A stretch of DNA of 64,000 nt from AC-43 sp963728855 (GTDB lineage: Bacteria; Actinomycetota; Actinomycetes; Mycobacteriales; Micromonosporaceae). The stretch is taken from the NCBI GenBank assembly GCA_963728855.1, contig CAVSLN010000001.1, forward strand, positions 310,001 to 374,000, read 5' to 3'. This document shows positions 9,691 to 20,492 of the stretch, in pieces; the first letter of the stretch is position 1, and the number at the start of each line of letters is the position of its first letter. The position numbers and the translations under genes were made by a program. The notes under the pieces were generated by a model. The model was not told the origin of the DNA. It worked only from the letters and a program-made list of their open reading frames with translations, and ran no database searches.

Positions 9691-10706
9691 CGGAGCTCGG
9701 AGTCGGGGTCGCCGGGATTCGAGTGGGCATCATCGGCGCCGGCGTGATGGGCACGGACCATGCGCGGCTGCTCGGCGGTGTGGTCGCGGGCGCGTCGCTC
9801 AGCGCGGTGTACGACGTGGACCGGGCGCGCGCCGCGAAGGTGGCCGGGTCGGTCCGGCCGGCCCGGGTGCTCGGCGACCCGGTCGGGCTCATCGGGGACG
9901 AGTCGGTGGATGCCGTACTGGTCGCGTCGTCCGACCCGACGCACGAGGAGCTGGTGCTGGCCTGCATCGCGGCCGGAAAGCCGGTGCTGTGCGAGAAGCC
10001 GCTCGCTCCCACGGTCGACGGGTGCCGGCGCATCCTCGACGCCGAGGAGTCGTACGGCTCCCGCCTGGTCAGCGTCGGCTTCATGCGTAGGTACGACCCC
10101 GGTTACCTGGAGCTGAAGCGCGCGCTGGACAGTGGGCGGATCGGCGCGCCGCTGCTGCTGCACTGCGTACACCGCAACCCCACCGCGCCGGCCGGGCAGC
10201 CCAGCTCGATGCTCATCACCGGCTCCGCGGTGCACGAGATCGACCTGGCGCGCTGGCTGCTGGGCGAGGAGATCGTCGCGGTGTCCGTACACGTGCCCCG
10301 GCGCAGCCGGGCCGCCGGCACGACGCAGGACCCGCAGCTGCTGGTGTTCGAGTCGGCCGGCGGCGTACTCATCGACGTCGAGGTCTTCGGCAACGCCCGG
10401 TACGGCTACGACGTCCGGTGCGAGCTGGTCGGCGAGGACGGCACGGTGTCGCTGGACGCGGCCGCGCCGACCGTACTGCGGCACAGCGCGGAGGCCGGCT
10501 ACGCGCTGCCGCGGGACTGGCGGCCGCGCTTCGCCGAGGCGTACCGGCGGGAGCTGCAGGACTGGGTCGACGGGCTGCGGGTGGACCGGACGCCGCGCGG
10601 CGCGAGCGCCTGGGACGGGTACGCCGCGACGGCCATCGCCCAGGCCGGGGTGGCCGCGCTGGAGTCGGGGGTACGCCAGCTCGTCGAGCTGGACCCGAAG
10701 CGCTGA
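9687..10706 (+). CDS. iolG: Inositol 2-dehydrogenase (Gfo/Idh/MocA family)
   Basis: 339 residues. It oxidises myo-inositol to 2-keto-myo-inositol with NAD+, the entry step. Rossmann motif GIIGAGVMGTDHARLL (about 13-28); KPVLCEKPLAPTVDGC with the conserved EKP; and ITGSAVHEIDLARWLLG, where the His and Asp of the G-x3-HEID segment are catalytic. ATG 9687 overlaps the iolE stop by 4 bases. Last gene of the inositol operon; no transporter gene is within the window, so inositol uptake must be encoded elsewhere. Confidence 0.88.
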   Translation: MTELGVGVAGIRVGIIGAGVMGTDHARLLGGVVAGASLSAVYDVDRARAAKVAGSVRPARVLGDPVGLIGDESVDAVLVASSDPTHEELVLACIAAGKPVLCEKPLAPTVDGCRRILDAEESYGSRLVSVGFMRRYDPGYLELKRALDSGRIGAPLLLHCVHRNPTAPAGQPSSMLITGSAVHEIDLARWLLGEEIVAVSVHVPRRSRAAGTTQDPQLLVFESAGGVLIDVEVFGNARYGYDVRCELVGEDGTVSLDAAAPTVLRHSAEAGYALPRDWRPRFAEAYRRELQDWVDGLRVDRTPRGASAWDGYAATAIAQAGVAALESGVRQLVELDPKR

Positions 10707-10831
10707 CCAACCACCTCGCCTTCGGCATCGGCTCGGTGTGCCCGCCGCCGGCTCCGGCTCGGTGGTCCTTCGCAAGAGGTCCGTCGATCGGCCCCTTGCC
10801 GGGACGGTCACTGTCGACGCACAGTGTCCGC

Positions 10832-11992
10832 GTGGCGTGGGTGTCCCGGGTACGGCCCGCGCGTGACGTCCCGGCGGCCGCGGCCGACCGGGTGGTCTAC
10901 CTGGACAAGCTCAAGGTCATCCTGGTGGCTGGAGTGATCTTCGGCCACGCCTGGGCGGGGTACGCCGAGCTGGGCTCCTGGGCGTACGACGACGTCCGCG
11001 AGGTGGACCTGGGATCCGGTACGCAGACCGTGCTGGAGGTGCTGTTCGGCCCGTTCGCGCTGTTCGTGATGGGCTTCTTCTTCCTCATGGCGGGGCTGCT
11101 GACCCCGGGCTCGCTGTCCCGCAAAGGGCCCCGGCGCTTCGCCCGCGACCGGCTGCTGCGGCTCGGCCTGCCGCTGCTGGTGTTCGCCGTGGTGCTGTGG
11201 CCGCCGTCCCGGTACACGATGCTCCGCGTCACCGGCCACCCCACCGGCTCGTATGGTGCGATGCTGCGCCACGCCGTACTGGACCCCCACCCGGAGCACC
11301 TGTGGTTCCTCGAGGTGCTCCTGCTGTTCAGCCTGGGCTACGCCGTATGGCACCGCCTGCGGCCCGTACCGGCCGGCTCCGCCGAACTGCGCGCCACGCA
11401 CCTCGTCGCGCTCGCCGCCGGTATCGCGGTCGCGTCGTTCCTGCTCCGGATCTGGTTCCCGCTCGACACCTCGCAGTACGCCGACCTGCACCTCAGCCAG
11501 TGGCCGCAGTACCTGGCGCTGTTCGGCCTCGGCCTCGCCGCCGCCCGGTACGGCTGGCTCGACCCGGTACCCGACCGGCTCCGCCGCGGCTGCGCGGTCG
11601 CCGCGCTGCTGGGTGCCCTGGCGATCGCCGGGTTCGCCGGCGTGGTGGCCGTCGCCGGCGTACCGACGCAGGAGTTCCTCGGCGGCTGGCACTGGGCCTC
11701 GGCGGGCACCGCGGCGGCCGAAGGGGTACTGGCGGTCACGCTTTCCGTGTGGCTGCTCGGCCTCGCCCAGCGACACCTGAACAGCGGTTCCGGGCGGGGT
11801 TGGCCGACCCGGAGCGCGTACGCCGCGTTCCTGGTACAGGCGCACGTACTGGTCGGGCTCGCCCTGCTGATGCGCCCGTTCGACGTACCGGCCGAGGTCA
11901 AGGCGACGGTCGTCAGTACCCTCGGCGTGCTCGGTTCGTTCGCGCTCGGCGCGGTCCTCGTCTCCCGTACCGCGCTGCGCCGCGTTCTCTAG
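10832..11992 (+). CDS. Acyltransferase-3-family integral membrane protein
   Basis: About 386 residues from GTG 10832 (GTG 10841 is an alternative; neither has a clear ribosome-binding site). Typical acyltransferase_3 organisation: an N-terminal YLDKLKVILVAGVIFGHAW segment with the membrane-facing His used in acyl transfer, then about ten hydrophobic helices (for example FALFVMGFFFLMAGLLTP, HLWFLEVLLLFSLGYAVW). Such proteins O-acylate cell-surface glycans, lipids or small molecules. Nearby genes do not identify the acceptor. It stands alone between iolG and the GGDEF-EAL gene. Confidence 0.85.
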   Translation: MAWVSRVRPARDVPAAAADRVVYLDKLKVILVAGVIFGHAWAGYAELGSWAYDDVREVDLGSGTQTVLEVLFGPFALFVMGFFFLMAGLLTPGSLSRKGPRRFARDRLLRLGLPLLVFAVVLWPPSRYTMLRVTGHPTGSYGAMLRHAVLDPHPEHLWFLEVLLLFSLGYAVWHRLRPVPAGSAELRATHLVALAAGIAVASFLLRIWFPLDTSQYADLHLSQWPQYLALFGLGLAAARYGWLDPVPDRLRRGCAVAALLGALAIAGFAGVVAVAGVPTQEFLGGWHWASAGTAAAEGVLAVTLSVWLLGLAQRHLNSGSGRGWPTRSAYAAFLVQAHVLVGLALLMRPFDVPAEVKATVVSTLGVLGSFALGAVLVSRTALRRVL

Positions 11993-12163
11993 TCGGGTTC
12001 TGGCGCGGGCTCGCCGGGCCAACCTGGCGTTCCACCCATATCGGCCGGCGCATCGGCCGTATGCGTATATGGTCGGGCCGTCTTCCGGTTCCGCTCGACG
12101 CCGGATATACAGATAATCCCGTCAACGGCCCCGACGCGGCCGAGCGGGCAGGAGGAGCGATAA

Positions 12164-12247
12164 ATGGCACGAGACGGTACGGCCGGGCCCATAGCTGGCG
12201 GCCCGACCTCGGCCAGAATCGCTCGACATGAGCGCGCCGCCCGGTAG
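12164..12247 (+). CDS. Possible 27-residue leader peptide upstream of the GGDEF-EAL gene
   Basis: ATG 12164 is preceded by a strong AGGAGGAG ribosome-binding site with good spacing. The ORF (MARDGTAGPIAGG...) stops at TAG 12247, 20 bases inside the next gene, whose own start at 12228 has no visible ribosome-binding site. This arrangement suggests translational coupling or a leader peptide. Upstream (11993-12163) there is an inverted repeat CCATAT/ATATGG (12036-12072) and an AT-rich TATACAGATAAT stretch that could hold a promoter. No homology is known to me. Confidence 0.35.
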   Translation: MARDGTAGPIAGGPTSARIARHERAAR

Positions 12248-14015
12248 GCCGGGTAGCGGCCGCGCCGCGGGCGTGGTCGCCTTTGCCGAAGCCTGGGCTG
12301 CGGTCCTGGACGGAACCTGCTACGCGCCGGTCAGCTTCGGGGAGGTCCATGAGTACCTCTGCGACCTCACCGAGCGTCTGGACGTGGTCCTGCGCGCCGA
12401 GAGGTTCGACACCGGGCCGGCGTACCGGGTGGGCATCGACCTCGTCGCCGCGAACTTCGCCGATCCCGATGTGGTCGGCCGGACCATGGAGGTACTCGAC
12501 GAGCGGCTCCTCACCGACCTCGGACTCGCTGGCGGCGATGTCCGGCAGCGGCTTCGTCGGGTGATCGGTGCGGTGGTGACCGGATATACCAACGCGCTGC
12601 GCGACCGTACCCTCGACGACCAGGAGTCGATCCGGCGCGCCGCGCTGGTGGCCCGGGAGCGCGCCGAGCGGGCGCTGCGGGCCAGTGAGGAGCGGGTCCG
12701 CCACGCGCTCACGTACGACCGGCTGACCGGCCTGCCGAACCGGGCCCTGTTGGCCCACCGGCTGGGCGTGCTGCTCGCCAGCGCCGGCGAAAGCGGCCGG
12801 ATCGGGCTGTGCTTCATCGGGCTCGACGGGTTCAAGGCGGTCAATGACGCACTCGGCCACCGGGCCGGCGACCAGGTGCTCCTCGCCGTCGCCGATCGGC
12901 TGCGCCGGGGCGCGGGCGCGGGCCGGCTGCTGTCGCGGGTGGGCGGGGACGAGTTCGCGATCCTGGTCGACCGTACCGCCGGGGTCCTCGACATGGTCCG
13001 GGTGGCCGAGCAGGTCCTGGCCGGGCTGCGGGCCCCCGTCGACGTCGGCGGGTACCAGCTGCCGGTCGCGGCCAGCATCGGGATCGTGGAGCTGCCGGCG
13101 GCCAGTACGGACGCGGTCGAGCTGATGCGCTCGGCCGACATCACGCTGCACTGGGCCCGGGCGGACGGCGGCAACCGCTGGGTGCAGTTCGACCCCGAGC
13201 GCAACACCCGCGACGTGGCCCGCTACCGGCTCGCCGCGACGATGCCGGCGGCGCTGGAGCGGGGGGAGTTCACGCTGGTGTACCAGCCGCTGATCGACCT
13301 CGCCAGCGGCACGGCCGCCGGCGCCGAGGCGCTGGTGCGCTGGGCGCACCCGGTGGACGGTCTGCTCACCCCGGCCCGCTTCATCGACCTGGCCGAGGAC
13401 ACCGGGCTGATCGTGCCGCTCGGGCTTTACCTTCTGGAGCAGGCGTGCGGGCAGGCCGAGCGCTGGCAGGGGCCCGGCTCGCCGTACGTCAGCGTGAACC
13501 TCGCGGTCCGGCAGACCCACGACCGCGAGCTGGTCGACAAGGTCGTCGACATCCTCGGTCGCACCGGCCTGCCGCCCGAGCGGCTCCAGCTCGAGATCAC
13601 CGAGAGCGCCGCCCTGCGTACGGACAACCAGACCGTCCACACCGTACGGGCCCTGGCCGACCTCGGCATCCGGATCGCCGTGGACGACTTCGGCACCGGG
13701 TACTCCAACCTCGCGTACCTGCGCGACCTGCCGCTGAGCACCTTGAAGATCGACAGCGCCTTCGTCAGCGGACTGGGTACGGCAGGGGGCTCCGACGACC
13801 GCGACGAGGCGATCCTGGCGACGCTCGTACGGCTGGGCCACACCCTCGGCCTGAGCGTCACCGTCGAGGGCGTCGAGACGGTGGCGCAGGTCGAGCGGCT
13901 GCGCGCGATCGGCTGCGACACCGCACAGGGATGGCACTTCGGCCGGCCCGTGCCGGCCGCCGAGATCGCCGAGCGGTTCGCCCCGCGCCAGCCGGTGGGC
14001 ACCGAGTCCCGCTAG
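12228..14015 (+). CDS. GGDEF-EAL dual-domain cyclic-di-GMP protein
   Basis: 595 residues. Residues 1-165 form an unrecognised helical N-terminal region without membrane helices, so the protein is probably cytosolic. The GGDEF domain (about 165-330) has an intact RVGGDEFAIL motif, consistent with diguanylate cyclase activity. The EAL domain (about 340-590) has AGAEALVRW, LEITES, VDDFGTGYSNL, LKIDSAFV and VEGVET, so the phosphodiesterase residues also look present. It may be bifunctional or have one dominant activity. The start lacks a Shine-Dalgarno sequence and overlaps a short upstream ORF. Confidence 0.93.
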   Translation: MSAPPGRPGSGRAAGVVAFAEAWAAVLDGTCYAPVSFGEVHEYLCDLTERLDVVLRAERFDTGPAYRVGIDLVAANFADPDVVGRTMEVLDERLLTDLGLAGGDVRQRLRRVIGAVVTGYTNALRDRTLDDQESIRRAALVARERAERALRASEERVRHALTYDRLTGLPNRALLAHRLGVLLASAGESGRIGLCFIGLDGFKAVNDALGHRAGDQVLLAVADRLRRGAGAGRLLSRVGGDEFAILVDRTAGVLDMVRVAEQVLAGLRAPVDVGGYQLPVAASIGIVELPAASTDAVELMRSADITLHWARADGGNRWVQFDPERNTRDVARYRLAATMPAALERGEFTLVYQPLIDLASGTAAGAEALVRWAHPVDGLLTPARFIDLAEDTGLIVPLGLYLLEQACGQAERWQGPGSPYVSVNLAVRQTHDRELVDKVVDILGRTGLPPERLQLEITESAALRTDNQTVHTVRALADLGIRIAVDDFGTGYSNLAYLRDLPLSTLKIDSAFVSGLGTAGGSDDRDEAILATLVRLGHTLGLSVTVEGVETVAQVERLRAIGCDTAQGWHFGRPVPAAEIAERFAPRQPVGTESR

Positions 14016-14036
14016 ACCTACTCAAAGGAGGACGAG

Positions 14037-14843
14037 ATGGAGAGGCCAGACTGGGCGCCTCCCGAGGTCGACCCCGAGCGCCCGAGCGCGGCGCGGATGT
14101 GGGACTACCTCCTGGGCGGCGCGCACAACTTCGCCCCGGACCGGCAGGTGATGGACCAGTCCCTCGCGTTCAAGCCCGACCTTCCCGAGCTGGCCCGGCA
14201 GGTACGGGCCTTCATCCACCGCGCGGTCACCTTCATGTCCGAGGCCGGGATCGACCAGTTCCTCGACATCGGCTCGGGCATCCCGACCCGGGGCAACGTG
14301 CACGAGAAGGCGCAGCAGCTCAACCCGGCGGCGCGGGTGGTGTACGTCGACCACGACCCGGTCGCGATCGCGCACAGCCAGGCCATCCTGCGGGACAACG
14401 ACCGGGTGGCCGCGATCCTCGGCGACCTGCGTGACCCGGGCGCCATCCTCAAGCAGCCCGAGCTGCGTGACCTGCTGGACCTGGACCGCCCGGTGGGCCT
14501 GCTCCTGGTCGCCGTCCTGCACTTCGTGTTCGACGAGTTCGACCCGAAGGCCATCGTCGCCACCCTCCGGGACGCCCTGGCGCCGGGCAGCTACCTGGCG
14601 ATCCAGCACGCCACGGGCGACGAGCAGCCGGAGAGCACGATGCAGCTGCTGGAGTACTTCAACTCGCAGTCGCCGGAGCCGATGCGCTGGCGTACCCGCG
14701 ACCAGGTCGCCGAGTTCTTCGAAGGGTTCACCATCCTCGATCCGGGCGTGGTGTTCCTGACCCAGTGGCGCCCGGACCCGTCCCGCGCGGAGCCCGACCC
14801 GGCGCGGTTCTCGTCGTACACCGCGATCGGCCGGAAGGTGTAG
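14037..14843 (+). CDS. SAM-dependent methyltransferase of the DUF574 (PF04672) family
   Basis: 268 residues. It begins with the family hallmark PSAARMWDYLLGGAHNFAPDR. The SAM-binding motif I region is QFLDIGSGIPTRGNVHE (about 75-91), followed by VVYVDHDPVAIAHSQAIL. This family is abundant in actinomycetes; substrates are mostly unknown. AAGGAGG sits 5-11 bases before ATG 14037. It lies 21 bp after the GGDEF-EAL gene, so co-transcription is possible. Confidence 0.92.
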   Translation: MERPDWAPPEVDPERPSAARMWDYLLGGAHNFAPDRQVMDQSLAFKPDLPELARQVRAFIHRAVTFMSEAGIDQFLDIGSGIPTRGNVHEKAQQLNPAARVVYVDHDPVAIAHSQAILRDNDRVAAILGDLRDPGAILKQPELRDLLDLDRPVGLLLVAVLHFVFDEFDPKAIVATLRDALAPGSYLAIQHATGDEQPESTMQLLEYFNSQSPEPMRWRTRDQVAEFFEGFTILDPGVVFLTQWRPDPSRAEPDPARFSSYTAIGRKV

Positions 14844-14862
14844 CCGTATCGCTTAGAGAACG

Positions 14863-14893
14863 CTATTGCAAACTTAAGGCAATAGCATAGGCT
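14863..14893 (+). promoter_or_regulatory. Nur-box-like nickel operator overlapping a promoter
   Basis: CTATTGC (14863-14869) and GCAATAG (14879-14885) form a perfect 7-bp inverted repeat. The core TTGC-N9-GCAA matches the spacing of the Streptomyces Nur box (tTGCaa-N5-ttGCAA). A promoter fits across it: TTGCAA (14866-14871), 16-bp spacer, TAGGCT (14888-14893), so a bound Fur-family Nur protein would block transcription of the nickel permease when nickel is plentiful. Confidence 0.72.
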
Positions 14894-14945
14894 CATCGTG
14901 TGGCGCCTCCCGTCGGCGTCCCCCTTCGCCGAGGAGGTCAGCACG

Positions 14946-16103
14946 ATGGCCACCACACCCGTCACGACCACGCGTGAGCCGGCTCCGGTACGGTCCGCCA
15001 CGTCAGCCGGTCGGGCACCGCTGACCCGACGCGAGTGGACCGGCCTCAGCGGCATGGCCGGGTTCATCGCGCTGCTGCACGTGGTCGGCTTCGGGATCCT
15101 GCTGCTGCTCGTGGTGCCGGCGCGCTACAAGCTGGGTACCGGGCTGTTCGGCTTCGGTACGGGGATCACCGCGTACACCCTCGGCCTGCGGCACGCGTTC
15201 GACGCCGACCACATCGCGGCGATCGACAACACCACCCGGAAGCTGATGGCGGAGGGGAAGCGGCCGCTGTCGGTCGGGTTCTGGTTCTCCCTCGGGCACT
15301 CCTCGATCGTGGTCTTCCTGACCCTGCTGCTGTCGCTGGGCCTGAAGGCGGTCGGGGCCGAGTTGTCCGACGAGAGCTCGTCCCTGCACCAGTACGGCGG
15401 CCTCGTCGGTACCCTCGTCTCCGGCGCCTTCCTCTACCTGCTCGGCATCATCAACCTGGTGATCCTGGTCGGCATCGTCCGGGTGTTCCGCGACATGCGG
15501 CGCGGCCACTTCGACGAGGCCGCCCTGGAGGAGCAGCTCAACAACCGCGGCCTCATGAACCGCATCCTCGGCCCGGCGCTGCGCGCAGTGCGCCAACCGT
15601 GGCAGATCTACCCGGTCGGGCTGCTCTTCGGGCTCGGGTTCGACACGGTCACCGAGGTGACGCTGCTGGTGATCGCCGGTACCAGCGTCGCGGCCGGCCT
15701 GCCCTGGTACGCGATCATGTGCCTGCCGATCCTGTTCGCCGCCGGCATGTCGCTCCTCGACACGATCGACGGCTCGTTCATGAACTTCGCCTACGGCTGG
15801 GCGTTCTCCAAGCCGGTCCGGAAGGTGTACTACAACATCACGATCACCGGGCTGTCGGTCGCGGTCGCGCTCATGATCGGTACGGTCGAGCTGCTGGCCA
15901 TCCTCGCGGAGAAGCTGCGGCTGTCCGGCGGGTTCTGGGACTGGGTCGCCGGCCTGGACCTCAACACGGTCGGGTTCGTCATCGTGGGGCTGTTCGTCGC
16001 GGTCTGGGTGCTCGCCCTGGTGGTCTGGAAGGTCGGGCGCATCGAGCAGCGCTGGAGCGCCGGTCTCCGTACCCCCGCCAAGGAGCACGCCGCGCTCGAC
16101 TAG
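14946..16103 (+). CDS. Nickel/cobalt permease (NiCoT, HoxN/NixA family)
   Basis: 385 residues from ATG 14946, with GAGGAGG at 14931-14937. High-affinity Ni2+/Co2+ uptake across the cytoplasmic membrane. The NiCoT signature LRHAFDADHIAAIDNTTRKLM is in transmembrane segment 2; SVGFWFSLGHSSIVVF, LGFDTVTEV and LFAAGMSLLDTIDG are further family motifs, with about eight transmembrane helices. The upstream Nur-type operator fits nickel rather than cobalt as the physiological substrate. The 74-bp tandem repeats begin right after its stop codon. Confidence 0.94.
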   Translation: MATTPVTTTREPAPVRSATSAGRAPLTRREWTGLSGMAGFIALLHVVGFGILLLLVVPARYKLGTGLFGFGTGITAYTLGLRHAFDADHIAAIDNTTRKLMAEGKRPLSVGFWFSLGHSSIVVFLTLLLSLGLKAVGAELSDESSSLHQYGGLVGTLVSGAFLYLLGIINLVILVGIVRVFRDMRRGHFDEAALEEQLNNRGLMNRILGPALRAVRQPWQIYPVGLLFGLGFDTVTEVTLLVIAGTSVAAGLPWYAIMCLPILFAAGMSLLDTIDGSFMNFAYGWAFSKPVRKVYYNITITGLSVAVALMIGTVELLAILAEKLRLSGGFWDWVAGLDLNTVGFVIVGLFVAVWVLALVVWKVGRIEQRWSAGLRTPAKEHAALD

Positions 16104-16105
16104 TC

Positions 16106-16401
16106 GCTGGGACATATCCCAGGCGCCTGGACCTTCGGTCGGCGCGGCCGCCTCCGGCGTGAACCCGGGTGACCCGTCGGCTGGGACATATCCCAGGCGC
16201 CTGGACCTTCGGTCGGCGCGGCCGCCTCCGGCGTGAACCCGGGTGACCCGTCGGCTGGGACATATCCCAGGCGCCTGGACCTTCGGTCGGCGCGGCCGCC
16301 TCCGGCGTGAACCCGGGTGACCCGTCGGCTGGGACATATCCCAGGCGCCTGGACCTTCGGTCGGCGCGGCCGCCTCCGGCGTGAACCCGGGTGACCCGTC
16401 G
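16106..16401 (+). repeat. Four perfect 74-bp tandem repeats
   Basis: Copies begin at 16106, 16180, 16254 and 16328 and look identical; a fifth stops after GCTGGG at 16402. Each unit starts with the palindromic arms CTGGGA-CATA-TCCCAG and contains GACC-TTC-GGTC. There are no variable spacers. It lies 2 bp after the permease stop. Confidence 0.95.
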
Positions 16402-16516
16402 GCTGGGGAGCTGACGCGCGGGGGCCCGGACGGCTGGTGGCCGCCCGAGCCCCCGCTTCCCGACGGGTCAGCTGATCCGGATCCGCATCGAGGTGCCGTC
16501 CTGGCTGGGCACCCTG

Positions 16517-16531
16517 ATGCAAGTACTGCAT
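16517..16531 (+). promoter_or_regulatory. Inverted repeat, possible operator upstream of the glucose dehydrogenase gene
   Basis: ATGCA (16517-16521), AGTAC, TGCAT (16527-16531): a 15-bp near-perfect palindrome 140 bp before the dehydrogenase start. The rest of 16402-16670 has no gene I can support. Confidence 0.3.
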
Positions 16532-16670
16532 GGTCCGCGTGTCGGTAGGGGTGCCGGACCGAAGATCAGCCGACGGCCCTCGCGTTCGGGTTCCGCTGGC
16601 AGCGCCTCGGCGCGTAGTCGGTTCCCCGCCCATCGTCGCCCGACGTGCTGTAGGGGACTACGGTAGCCGT

Positions 16671-17711
16671 GTGCGCGCGCTGACCGTACGGCCCGAGGTG
16701 GCCGACTCCCTTGCCCTGCTTGACCTGCCCGAGCCGTCGCCCGAGGAGGGTGCCGTCCTGGTGGACGGGGTGGCGGTGGGCCTCTGCGGCACCGACGTCG
16801 AGATCGTCGCCGGCGAGTACGGCGAAGCCCCGCCCGGCTCGCCGTACCTCGTGCTCGGGCACGAGAACCTCGGCCGGGTGGCCCAGGCCCCACCGGACAG
16901 CGGCCTAGCCGTCGGCGACCTGGTGGTGGGGATCGTGCGGCGCCCCGACCCGGTGCCGTGCCCACCCTGCGGCGCGGGGGAGTGGGACATGTGCCGCAAC
17001 GGCCGCTACACCGAGCACGGCATCAAGGGCCTGCACGGGTTCGCCAGCGAGCGCTGGCGCGCCGAGCCTGACGGGCTGGTTCGGCTCGACCCGGGGCTGG
17101 CCGAGGTCGGCGTGCTGCTGGAGCCGACCACCATCGTGGCCAAGGCGTGGGAGCAGATCGAGCGGATCGGCGGCCGGGCCTTCTGGCAGCCGCGGGTCGC
17201 GGTGGTCACCGGCGCCGGCCCGGTCGGCCTGCTGGCCGCGCTGCTCGGCGTCCAGCGCGGGTTCGAGGTGCACGTCTTCGACCTGGTCAAGGACGGGCCA
17301 AAACCTCAGCTGGTACGGGACCTCGGCGCGACCTACCACCACGAGCCCCTGCCCGCCAGCGGGGTGCTGGCGGACGTGGTCGTGGAGTGCACCGGCGTGC
17401 CGAGCGTGGTCGTGGACGTCCTCACCCACCCCGCCACCGATACGGTCAGCTGCCTGACCGGAGTGTCGGCGGTCGGCCGCCTGCTGCCGACGGACATCGG
17501 CGGGATCAACCGCGAGGCGGTGCTGTCCAACGACGTCGTCTTCGGGACCGTCAACGCCAACCGCCGGCACTACGAGGCGGCTGGCGAGGCGCTGCTCGCC
17601 GCCGACCAGGGCTGGCTCGCCCGGCTGATCACCCGACGGGTACCGCTGGCCGAGTACCCGACCGCCTTCGCCCGCGGTCCGCACGACGTGAAGGTCGTGC
17701 TCGACCTATGA
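16671..17711 (+). CDS. Zinc-dependent glucose 1-dehydrogenase-like MDR protein
   Basis: 346 residues from GTG 16671 (MRALTVRPEVADS). It is expected to oxidise glucose or a related aldose to the lactone with NAD(P)+. The catalytic zinc segment CGTDVEIV is near residues 37-44, GHENLG follows (residues about 64-69), and a cysteine cluster (CPPCGAGEWDMC) replaces the usual structural-zinc lobe, as in archaeal-type glucose dehydrogenases. The Rossmann motif is TGAGPVGLLAALLG. The close upstream sequence (TACGGTAGCC just before GTG) lacks a Shine-Dalgarno site and may indicate a leaderless transcript. The glycosidase gene follows after a junction repeat, suggesting linked release and oxidation of glucose. 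Confidence 0.85.
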   Translation: MRALTVRPEVADSLALLDLPEPSPEEGAVLVDGVAVGLCGTDVEIVAGEYGEAPPGSPYLVLGHENLGRVAQAPPDSGLAVGDLVVGIVRRPDPVPCPPCGAGEWDMCRNGRYTEHGIKGLHGFASERWRAEPDGLVRLDPGLAEVGVLLEPTTIVAKAWEQIERIGGRAFWQPRVAVVTGAGPVGLLAALLGVQRGFEVHVFDLVKDGPKPQLVRDLGATYHHEPLPASGVLADVVVECTGVPSVVVDVLTHPATDTVSCLTGVSAVGRLLPTDIGGINREAVLSNDVVFGTVNANRRHYEAAGEALLAADQGWLARLITRRVPLAEYPTAFARGPHDVKVVLDL

Positions 17712-17769
17712 GCGGAGCGCGCGGCTCGGTCCGCGGGACGAGCGCCGAGTGCGGGAGCGATGGTCGGCT
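17708..17769 (+). repeat. Gene-junction repeat, copy C
   Basis: Starts ATGAGCGG, contributing the dehydrogenase stop codon, and ends at the glycosidase ATG. Shares GACGAGCGCCGAG, GCGGGAGCGA and GGTCGGC-like segments with copy B (5261-5334). Confidence 0.6.
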
Positions 17770-20391
<2,622 letters not shown>

Positions 20392-20492
20392 CGCCCCAGG
20401 GCCTCGCCCCGGTGCGGAGGTGGGCGACAGGGGTTCCCAAATGGACCCGATGTCGCTACCGTGTCGCCGTTGACGCGCACGGGGAGACGACG

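Noticed and set aside
14821..14945. Cobalamin or nickel riboswitch before the permease
   Set aside because: The untranslated leader is too short and shows only the protein-binding type inverted repeat.
15003..16337. Long minus-strand ORF of 444 codons over the nickel permease
   Set aside because: It mirrors the permease and the tandem repeats; the product is Arg/Gly/Asp-rich and repetitive, with no domain or ribosome-binding site.
16106..16401. CRISPR array
   Set aside because: The units are identical tandem copies of 74 bp with no variable spacers and no cas genes.
16540..16620. tRNA-like sequence upstream of the glucose dehydrogenase
   Set aside because: A GTTCGGGTTCC string resembles a T-loop, but no acceptor stem, anticodon arm or CCA-side pairing fits.
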